Below, one piece after another: positions 57,444 through 64,000 of a stretch of DNA of 64,000 nt. The notes below the pieces were generated by a model. The model did no database searches, had not been told where the DNA came from, and was given only the letters and a program-made list of their open reading frames with translations. The position numbers and the translations under genes were made by a program. The DNA is taken from contig KL647315.1 in assembly GCA_000727475.1 (NCBI GenBank), positions 980,051 to 1,044,050 of the forward strand, read 5' to 3'. Position 1 is the first letter of the stretch; every line of letters starts with the position of its first letter. The DNA is from Sarcocystis neurona (taxonomy: Eukaryota > Apicomplexa > Conoidasida > Eucoccidiorida > Sarcocystidae).

Positions 57444-57614
57444 ACGCAGAGGCGGCGGCCGACTCCCGTAGCCACTGAGACTCTGTGCCTGCCGCTATGT
57501 GGCGGCTGCAGTCGTACCTCTCGTAGTGGTGCAGCGAGACACACTCCAGCGGATAAGGGGAGCTTCCTCGAGGAGGAGAAACATTTAGTGTGTGCCCACA
57601 GAAAAGTACAATAA
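57444..57614 (+). CDS. Giant gene, probable last exon (56 codons and stop)
   Basis: A phase-0 start after GACAAG (57443), or after GGAG about 12 nt earlier; both acceptors are poor. The frame encodes ATETLCLPLCGGCSR, a short acidic stretch and ends HLVCAHRKVQ-stop. The TAA at 57612 overlaps AATAAA (57611-57616). The next gene in that direction is on the other strand, consistent with a gene end. Confidence 0.45.
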   Translation, partial: TQRRRPTPVATETLCLPLCGGCSRTSRSGAARHTPADKGSFLEEEKHLVCAHRKVQ

Positions 57615-58178
57615 AGATTAGGCGGGGCGACGCTAGAGAAAATCAAACGATGTGGGGAGCGGACTCGAGTGTTGGAAGCGGGCGCAACCGCGCGCTGAAA
57701 TTCGCACAAATACGCAGAAGCTTGCCGTGCTCTCAAACCGGTTTCCGTTGTTGGTTGTCAACTTGTGAAAACTCTCCTACACCTCAAATTATGCTGCGCT
57801 CATGGGTGCCACGCACCGGGATTGCACGAGGTTGTGTCGCTTTAAGTTGTTGTTGCCTTCGACAGTTAGGCTGCTTGTACAATTATGTACGTCTAAGTCA
57901 GGTTGAGATGGAACTTCTGTTTCCTTGATGTCGGACTGGAGCCCGAATGCAAGTTAGCTCTCTGTTACAGAGTTTTCCCGTTCCCTCTATATCTTAAAAG
58001 ACCTTGTGTGCTCCCCTTCTTGCCGTGTCCTCCTGGGTAGTGGAATACTTTTCATTCAAAGTAGACAAAGGAACCACGTATGTAGTCCTTTTTCAGAATA
58101 AAAATTTCCATCAGAGCCGTCGACACTTTCTCTGCTGTAGGAGAAACGGACCTTATTGTGGCCCTGTTAGCTTCGGTA
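57615..58178. other. Convergent intergenic region
   Basis: Lies between the 3' end of the giant gene (+) and of the divergent fasciclin-like gene (-). Open frames here lack domain signals. It should hold both 3' UTRs. Confidence 0.5.
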
Positions 58179-58652
58179 TTAGTTCATCTGCAGCTTGTCG
58201 ATAAGGTCTTGAGGAAGCAATACTCTGTCAATCAAATAAATGTTTCCGTTTGTTGTCATAATGGGCTGATCCAAATCGACGTTTGCGCAGCAAGGTAAAC
58301 TTCCTGGGTGACTACACGGAACTGCACGCGTGTAACCGGCAACGCAGAGCTGCAACCCGGCCGGGGAACACACAAAGCAGGCTAACAGCAGGGTGTTATT
58401 TGGAAGACTGAACTCCGTTCGACCAGCCGCACACATTTCGATGTGGGAGGCACCTTTCTTTACGCAAACCCCTGCAGTATATGTTCCAACTCCGTTGCAG
58501 TGAGTAGAGTATGGTAGCAGGTATTCACGCGGACTGCATAGGTCGATCACGACTACACCTCCTACATGAGACAAAGGTGTGTCCTGCTGCGTGCGCGTAA
58601 AACAGGAAAACTTGATATGTAAGTCTACACACACGAAGACATTTTTCTCAAA
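58179..58652 (-). CDS. Fasciclin-like protein B, C-terminal exon
   Basis: An open frame from 58652 to a TAA at 58179-58181. Its last 40 residues carry the FAS1 C-terminal signature: ANVDLDQPIMTTNGNIYL, IDRVLLP, then a short tail. The rest is Cys-rich (about 13 Cys) and lacks the usual TVFAPTDEAF-type box, so the domain is divergent or an exon is missing. The acceptor ATGCAG at 58653-58658 is weak; another at a GTAG near 58561 would shorten the exon. FAS1 domains act in adhesion outside the cell; function here is inferred only. Confidence 0.55.
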   Translation of the reverse strand, partial: FEKNVFVCVDLHIKFSCFTRTQQDTPLSHVGGVVVIDLCSPREYLLPYSTHCNGVGTYTAGVCVKKGASHIEMCAAGRTEFSLPNNTLLLACFVCSPAGLQLCVAGYTRAVPCSHPGSLPCCANVDLDQPIMTTNGNIYLIDRVLLPQDLIDKLQMN

Positions 58653-58890
58653 CTGCATGCGTCTTACTCAAATTGTAGTCAAACTGTATCCTATTCTCAA
58701 TCATTGTGCTTGCAGAGCAACCCAAGTCCCCCCCTTTATTCTACGTAAAAAGCGATACACGTCTGCGTAAGTTGCAGAATCTTAAGGGCGTAAATACGTT
58801 CCACGCTCAGCGCTCGCGCGTAGCCATACACCTCCTACGTGAGCACGTAGCGTCGTTGTAGCTCCGAACGTTGTTGCCAACTGAGCTTAC

Positions 58891-59085
58891 CTTGCCTTCT
58901 TTTGAGATGGACGAGTACTCAGAAAGGATGGAAATGATGGAGTCGGGCTCCTCGTATGCGCCTTTCTTCACGTCCCCAACTGAAATTCGGTGGTCCGTAG
59001 AAGCGAACAGAAGCAGCTGGGCAGACGACAGCAGAAGTGCAATTGCAGGGAAGGTACTACGATAGAGCTTCAATACTTGCACCAC
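58891..59085 (-). CDS. Fasciclin-like protein B, N-terminal exon
   Basis: A frame of 65 codons ends in phase 0 at a GTAAGC donor (58890-58889). It contains a hydrophobic stretch FPAIALLLSSAQLLLFAS, like a signal peptide, then DSIISILSEYSSISKEGK, which matches the first FAS1 helix. No ATG begins the frame (only GTG at 59085), so the true start is probably in an upstream exon; the hydrophobic part may follow a splice at TCGTAG near 59059. Confidence 0.5.
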
Positions 59086-59724
59086 TACAAACGTAAAGCC
59101 ATGTTCTTATGGACGCACAGTAACACAGTATCGTGTAAAATGTTCAACTCATTCATAAGAGTGTGGTTGTGGAACAGGCGACAAACCAGGACGCATAATA
59201 GTGCTTGGGCACACCTGAATCAATCCAAAATCAATATAAAATTGCTTCCAGCATGTGACACTGTAATGAAAGTCTCGAGTGTATGTAGTGAACTGACTGT
59301 GGATTGATGCATGTGCAACTTTCTACGCACACACTTATGTACGGCGAAAGGAGTCTACGCTAAGCGGTGGAAGCGGAGCGTGTTACGATGTAATTTTGCA
59401 GTGAATTCGATACGAGTAAATCCGGAGAAACGCCCCAATCACCCTCACAGATCACAGTGTAGCCGTTACGTTTGTTCCCTGTGACAGTATACGGCTTAAA
59501 TCTAACCAATAGCACGACGATGCTCCTCAAGCAATTTACCCATCCCATTCCTCTCCGGGATGACAAGCAGTGCTTTGCTTCTTGTGGAAAGTAGTAAAAC
59601 AGCTGTCATCTATGAAACTGGCCTCTGGTAGCTGTGATCCGTTGACCGACGCCTCGCTACGGGCGTGGGCAACAGGCATAAGCGACAGTAATATTTCCGC
59701 TGTGCAGACGTGTGTGGTACGCAT
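59086..59724. other. Intergenic region in the fasciclin cluster
   Basis: Between copy A (stop at 59725) and copy B. A - strand frame from ATG 59724 (about 62 codons) has no recognisable domain and may be 3' UTR. It may hold the first exon of copy B, which I could not place. Confidence 0.4.
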
Positions 59725-59979
59725 CTAACAGCTATGAAGCGACCTTTTAGGCGCAGGGCCGAGAATGACATCGGTCACGTATGCAGTCGTGTGCACAAGA
59801 ACAAGCGATATAGGAAGTATCACACTCCATGCTTGTAACAATTGATCAGTCGCGGCCAGCGTAATATCTTCTGGATATGAGGCGTAGACTTCGCGAACAC
59901 GTGGTGCCACCATCACTCTGAGGGGGAATTCGTGGATTGCATATTGTCCCATCGCCTCTTTACATTCCGTTAAACGTGA
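59725..59979 (-). CDS. Fasciclin-domain protein A, exon 2
   Basis: A phase-0 start after CGAAG at 59980-59984 and a TAG stop at 59725-59727. The product: ECKEAMGQYAIHEFPLRV, where the His recalls the YH box of FAS1, then DITLAATDQ, and HTTAYVTDVILGPAP, the FAS1 C-terminal box (usually VIDxVLxP). With exon 1 it completes one FAS1 domain in a protein of about 186 residues. Confidence 0.6.
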   Translation of the reverse strand, partial: SRLTECKEAMGQYAIHEFPLRVMVAPRVREVYASYPEDITLAATDQLLQAWSVILPISLVLVHTTAYVTDVILGPAPKRSLHSC

Positions 59980-60376
59980 CTTCGCTGTGGAAGACCTTCA
60001 AGTGAACGTGTGTGGATGTCCAGAAACATAGCTATGCTAGCTATGCTGAACAGAATAACAGAATAATAGCAAATGAAATACTCAAGCGTAAACGCGAAGC
60101 TGCAGATAGCTGTATGCAGGTGTCCCCTCGTCCACCGCGGTAACGCGATCTTCGTCTGTTCACAGATATCTACAACAGCTGCTCTCTTCTCTGGCATGTA
60201 CTGGACCCGGTTTTTTCTCTCCTGCTGTCGACAAAACTGCACGCACACAAGAGCGAATAGTGTCGTCAAATGTTCAACTGGTAACCAGCTGAACAGCCGA
60301 GCACATGTAGCGAATACTTCAGGGATGATCGGGGGGGGAGGGTAGTTTCCTTTGTCGGCATTGCACAAAACCGTAC

Positions 60377-60682
60377 AGTTTCTATATCCGAACTGTCGTT
60401 GACGAGCTTTGTCTTCCATGTAGGGTGATCACGTTCAAATTCTTCAAATGCCTGGTTGGAGGGAAGAACGAGGGTAATCTTGCCCCCGTACATGCTGAAG
60501 TCTATCTCCTGTAGTATGCCCGAGTCTTGTGCCCATTGCTTCGCCTTTCTCAAACGAGGATCTGTCCTGAGGAAGCCTACTATATCCTTTTTAGCGCTTT
60601 CAGACCATGCGGTTCGTGTTCGCAAACAGAAATATGACAGTGCGATAAAAACTGGAAGAAGACTATTTTTTCTGTTGGCCAT
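60377..60682 (-). CDS. Fasciclin-domain protein A, exon 1
   Basis: ATG at 60682 starts a signal peptide (SLLPVFIALSYFCLRTRTA). Then comes a FAS1 N-terminal half: DIVGFLRTDPRLRKAKQW, SGILQEIDF, and KITLVLPSNQAFEEFERD, the equivalent of TVFAPTDEAF. Exon 1 ends in phase 0 at GTACGG (60376). Predicted secreted, single-domain, 102 codons here. FAS1 proteins mediate adhesion in many eukaryotes; the role in this organism is unknown. Confidence 0.75.
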
Positions 60683-60716
60683 GGTGCCAAGAAAAGTGCA
60701 GAGATGCTGCAGAGAC

Positions 60717-61190
60717 CTAGTGGTACAGTGGAAACAACTGTATCTCAGGTACGAGAGGAACAACGCATTCTGAGTGTACGGCGTTAGCCACTAATGATGG
60801 ACCAGTCAAGTCGACGACAAGCGCTGCACCAGGCGACAAAACAACGAGGGTAGAACCAGAATGCGAAACGAGGCAGGTGGTAGGCCTAACCTTAACAAGC
60901 ACACCCAAGGACGACAATTATGATGGAGCAGGCGTCGGCAAAGATTTTCTGTACAGCACCATGACTCGAGATCTTAGCGGTTCGGCGGAGAAAGCTAATC
61001 CTGGCAAAAGATGCTCAAACGCACAGTAATAATGATAATGATGATAATTGTAATCGTTAGGTAGACATGAGGTCAGCGGTGTCAGATTACTCTTTAATTC
61101 GCAGGGAACGCCTGGTGCTGCAACATAGTTTTTTGCTCCAATAATGTCTTCTGGTAGGTTTAGGTAGCCTGCCACGGAATACCCATTGAA
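60717..61190 (-). CDS. Possible third fasciclin-like copy, partial
   Basis: Two adjacent frames on the - strand: 61190-60921 (DFNGYSVAGYLNLPEDIIG, then FEHLLPGLAFS) and, after GTTAAG near 60898, 60897-60717 (GSTLVVLSPGAALVVDL, VANAVHSECVVPLVP, stop). The second ends like a FAS1 domain (Asn, Val-His, Val-Pro spacing). The first lacks a start and stops before the second. It lies 35 bp upstream of copy A in the same direction. It could be a decayed copy or a multi-exon gene I cannot resolve. Confidence 0.3.
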
Positions 61191-61590
61191 ATCGTGTAAC
61201 TCCGCGCGGTAGGAACGTGCTTAAAAGAGGTGCACCCCCTAGACTGTCAGTGAAAGCAGAATCTACGGTTCAAAAAAGCTTCCCTTCAAGCCCGAACGGT
61301 GTGAAGAGGATAAGAGGTGGGACTGACTGACTTGTCAGTGAGGGCCCTGCGGCGATTAGAAAGCAGAAACTTCATCAACATTGGTGTTAGCGCAGAGTGT
61401 TTCCCCTCTGCAGTAAACGAAGTGAGATAAACAAGGAGAAACAGCTGAATACCCTTGCATGAGCCGAAGAAAAAGAAAGGATTCAGCAGTGCTTGCGCAT
61501 GACAGCCTACTCCTCCTCCCCGTGTGGCGTCACCGATCAGAGTACTTTTTCCAACAGAAGTGGCTACATTCTACCACGTAACGGAGGGAG
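61191..61590. other. Divergent intergenic region
   Basis: Between the - strand fasciclin cluster and the + strand Cys-rich exons. No gene seen; may carry the promoters or first exons for both directions. Confidence 0.4.
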
Positions 61591-61800
61591 GTGCGTCACC
61601 TTGGATACTCCTTTCCATGGTTTGATGATAGCCGACGCCGCTGTGTTACGTGTGCGCAGAAGGGGACTTTAATATGGGTACGCGAACACAAATGTGACAT
61701 ACCTGCCTGTTCAGGGCCGCGACTGCGAGCAACACACGTATGCGGAGGCGCATCTCTGCAGGGGAGAAAGTATATTAACCACGTCTTATTCCGAGGTCAA
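61591..61800 (+). CDS. Cys-rich protein, upstream exon (70 codons)
   Basis: An open frame from GTG at 61591 (an in-frame TAA just upstream implies a splice acceptor at GGGAG) to donor GTAATC at 61801, phase 0. The product: HLGYSFPWFDD, RRCVTCAQKGTLIWVREHKC, IPACSGPR and VCGGASLQG. Five Cys in 70 codons and strand-like segments suggest an extracellular disulphide-rich domain. Confidence 0.5.
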
Positions 61801-62196
61801 GTAATCTCTTGGCGTGGGCTGTCTTAACTTGGACAAACACGGCAGCTAGGAAACTGGCGTCTTCGCCATCCTCGAATCTTATGTTGTAATGAAGCACTGG
61901 AATTAGTTGAAGGCAAAACCGTCCACTTTTGCCAAAAACTACTTTGTCAGTATCTGCTTAAGAAGGTATATACATTCCTTCGACATTTCTTGCCCTCAGC
62001 AAGCTCGTCGACGCGTACAGACCTATACAGGCTAGCAAGGAGACTGGACTTCAGCTCTTTAAAATCTGGTGAAGGGGAAATCATGCATACATAAGAATAT
62101 ACGGATATATAAGTGTATGCAGTCAGTGTCCGCTGCGCGTGACACACTTAGGAAACAGGTGTGGTAAATGTGATGTGGAGTATCACATTTAGCAAG

Positions 62197-62346
62197 TTTT
62201 CTCCCGGCTGTTCTGCAAGTGTGCACGACCGCAGAGGCAGCTGCACAAGAAAGCACAGTAGCATCCTTGCATTCCCACTTCCTGTTTCATTATGGCTTGC
62301 GGAAGCGCAGACCTATTGTTTTTACGTGTTGGCCGTACAGCAGTAT
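62197..62346 (+). CDS. Cys-rich protein, middle exon (about 50 codons)
   Basis: Phase-0 start after AGCAAG (62196); AACAG at 62158 would add 38 nt with a split codon. Donor GTAGGT at 62347 is strong. The product: FSPGCSASVHDRRGSC, HSSILAFPLPVSLW, AEAQTYCFYVLAVQQ. The Pro-turn followed by Cys-Phe-Tyr-Val resembles the end of an SRS or 6-Cys domain. Confidence 0.5.
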
Positions 62347-62419
62347 GTAGGTGTGTGGCGCCCAGAGTCGCATATCCTTATCCTCGTCCGCAGGAGAATA
62401 TCACTGCGTTTTTCCACAG

Positions 62420-62686
62420 GAAGGTAGAACTGTACGCCTGCTTCTCCTCATTCGACGTATCCGCGTAGAATGCTGCCAATGCACCAACACCTACACGCGT
62501 AAACATTGTATCCAAGGAGACGCATGCCTCTTCGTGTTGCCTCGACAACAAGTAGCAGTATGTGCTGGATCGGGGCACCGCCTCACTTCACCTTGCAAAC
62601 AATGGAAAGCAGGCTTACACACCGGCACACTTAAGTATGCAGTTGTGCGTCCTTTTGTAGCACATACAGATATTATGTCACACTAG
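62420..62686 (+). CDS. Cys-rich protein, terminal exon (88 codons and stop)
   Basis: Acceptor GTTTTTCCACAG ends at 62419 and a TAG stop lies at 62684-62686, phase 0. The product: GRTVRLLLLIRRIRVECCQC, KHCIQGDACLFVLPRQQ, VAVCAGSGHRLTSPCKQW. Seven Cys. No GPI-type hydrophobic tail is visible, so if this is a surface protein the anchor is missing or lies in another isoform. Confidence 0.5.
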   Translation, partial: EGRTVRLLLLIRRIRVECCQCTNTYTRKHCIQGDACLFVLPRQQVAVCAGSGHRLTSPCKQWKAGLHTGTLKYAVVRPFVAHTDIMSH

Positions 62687-62694
62687 TTGACTGC

Positions 62695-63001
62695 ATGCCT
62701 CAGAGTCGCGGCGGCTTCACTGAGGTTGCTGCGCAGCTGACTTCCTTCCCTACTTCGTTCAGACGAGACAGCACGGGTGTGCTGTTCTGCACCCAGCCGG
62801 CGCCCTTTAATGCTCGAAGAAGACGCTACTCCGTCCACTGCAGTTCACTCAAACCTCCTGTTCCTGCACGCCCTCAAGCCTGTTTAACCGGCAGTCGTTC
62901 ACAGATATTAGACCCGGGATTCTCTACTTCCTTTCGTCGCAGTGAAATCTTGCTTTATTGGGACCGATCGTTTTCACACAGAATGCCCGTGCTTCGTTCC
63001 G
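62695..63001 (+). CDS. Possible first exon of a second Cys-containing gene
   Basis: An ATG at 62695 opens 126 codons to a stop at 63075. A strong GTGAGC donor at 63002 would end the exon in phase 1, which matches the split-codon start after AATCAG at 63536. No signal peptide at the ATG; an acceptor TTCGTTCAG near 62762 offers an internal-exon alternative. The product is Arg/Ser/Pro-rich. Confidence 0.35.
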
Positions 63002-63075
63002 GTGAGCACGAAGCAAACGTACTGCGTGAGTACTTTTCCGAGCAAATTTACATACGCTTATCTTGCGGCGGATAA

Positions 63076-63536
63076 TTATTTATAAATTCACGCAGGGAGA
63101 GCTGCGCATATGAAGGTGCATGTGCCACACACACTCACGTAGTGCTATGCGCGTTTAAACGCATTCACGTGGACACACACGCGCATACATACCGATGGAT
63201 ATATGTATATATATGTGTATATATATAAGTATTCGCTCATCGGTATCACAGAACTGCGTACTCCTCTGAACAAATATACCCGAGAAAAATCGTACACGAG
63301 GTCATGCAGCTCTGTCATGCGCTCAGAAAAAGCTTTCAGCGAGCATTCATAAAATGTCAAACACTCGATCTTATGACTTCTTCACTTTTTTCGTTCAGCG
63401 TTCAACAAGCTTTCTCTGTGCGACCAACGTCTACCATCACGGAACTTTCCTTTCAGAATTAAGCTCACCTTTGCTACCTATCTGCGGTGTCTCTCGAAGC
63501 CTTCGCCGCGCTCGTCAGTACTAGTTCTACAATCAG
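63076..63536. other. Probable intron
   Basis: TG/TA sequence near 63200-63235, otherwise unremarkable. Ends in CTACAATCAG. Confidence 0.45.
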
Positions 63537-64000
63537 TACCCGAACGCACGAGATTTCCAGCTCGTGCAGTCTCCGTGGTCGACTTCCCTCCAGATGCACC
63601 ACTTTACTGCGCGACGTTCGTGCTCACTAGTTGTGCTGCTCCCTCCAGGACTCTTGCACTTCGCGAGGAAAATAGCTGTGCCGTGTCACTTACTAGGAAA
63701 TTTTAATATTGCCAGCAACTCATTCTTCCCGTCAGGTGACCACACATTAGTTACACAACAAAGCTTGTGTAACCCGTCCGCCTCCGCGTTCTATGGCAAC
63801 TACCATTTCTCCCCTGGAGACTTTTGTGGCTACACAAGGGCTACTTGCATGCAAAAACAATGTACTCTGTCCTCCTTTTTAGTTCCCTGCCACTGTGCCC
63901 CTGTTGCAATCCCCGGTACATTTACTACTGCAATTCTGCCTCATGAACTTTTTTCCATACCTGACGGTGGAAACGATGGCTTTTGTGTCGGCTGCCTGCG
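63537..64000 (+). CDS. Cys-rich SRS/6-Cys-like domain, cut by window end
   Basis: Two frames share this stretch. From 63537 one frame encodes VSVVDFPPDAPLYCATFVLTS and stops at 63704. From about 63594 another runs open to 64000 and encodes SLCNPSASAFYGNY, FSPGDFCGYTRATC, KQCTLSSFLVPCHC and LFSIPDGGNDGFCVGC. They may be joined by a 110-bp intron (GTTGTG near 63626 to GTCAG at 63735, phases agree). The end, IP-x-x-G then F-x-VGC, matches the end of SRS surface-antigen domains; that assignment is inference. Incomplete at the right edge. Confidence 0.5.

Larger units (their letters stand above)
2215..57614 (+). other. Giant modular multi-exon gene (whole locus)
   Basis: I see about 30 exons on the + strand with GT-AG borders, nearly all in phase 0-0, so that each adds a whole number of codons. 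Summed, the better-supported exons encode more than 3,200 residues. Most are 80-120 codons; two (33154-33765 and 38188-38892) are about twice that, and several are micro-exons. Many exons share a strand-strand-helix-strand rhythm with a helix start like PxxxL or (T/S/P)-x-x-(E/D)-L-L. No known enzyme motif, signal peptide or membrane segment was recognised, so the function is unknown; a large scaffold or surface protein is only a guess. The 5' end is uncertain (2215, or left of the window). The 3' end is placed at a TAA overlapping AATAAA at 57611. Two or more adjacent genes of one family cannot be excluded without transcript data. Confidence 0.65.

Noticed and set aside
1..64000. tRNA, rRNA, telomere repeats and transposons
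   Set aside because: I looked for cloverleaf arms, conserved rRNA blocks, TTTAGGG-type runs and long terminal repeats and found none convincing; a covariance-model search would be decisive.

Overview
The window reads as nuclear DNA of an apicomplexan parasite, most likely a coccidian. I infer this from intron-rich genes with clean GT-AG borders and introns full of TCTGTCTC-type pyrimidine runs, CTG/CAG triplets and TA/TG microsatellites. Fasciclin-like and cysteine-rich surface-antigen-like sequences near the right end point the same way. The genus cannot be fixed from the sequence alone.

About 2.2-57.6 kb, + strand: one giant gene, or a closely matched series of exons, fills most of the window. 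I can place about 30 well-supported exons from 5036 to 57614, plus a doubtful first exon at 2215. Almost all begin and end at codon boundaries (phase 0) and are 80-120 codons long, and together they encode more than 3,200 residues. Many share a loose pattern: a beta-hairpin, then a short helix of the type x-x-[E/D/Q]-hydrophobic-hydrophobic, then a final strand. I do not recognise the protein, and no catalytic motif, signal peptide or membrane segment is visible in the exons read. Exons at 19862-20664 (coiled coil) and 51076-51771 (Pro/Ala/Ser/Lys-rich linker) interrupt the module series. Introns of 0.3-3.2 kb hold minisatellites of 28, 30 and 17 bp, CTG tracts just before acceptors, purine-rich 5' ends and a 1.7 kb polypyrimidine tract. 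The first stop compatible with the exon chain is at 57614, beside an AATAAA.

About 58.2-61.2 kb, - strand: a cluster of fasciclin (FAS1)-like sequences. The best is a two-exon gene (60682-60377 and 59979-59725) encoding a signal peptide and one FAS1 domain. A second, more divergent, cysteine-rich copy lies at 59085-58179 and a possible third at 61190-60717. The giant gene and this cluster converge around 57.6-58.2 kb.

About 61.5-64 kb, + strand: cysteine-rich coding exons. A three-exon segment ends with a stop at 62686, and another runs off the right edge. The latter ends in a pattern resembling the C-terminal half of an SRS/6-Cys surface-antigen domain.

No rRNA, tRNA, CRISPR, insertion sequence or retroelement was recognised. 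Exon borders were read by eye; where several GT or AG choices exist this is stated.
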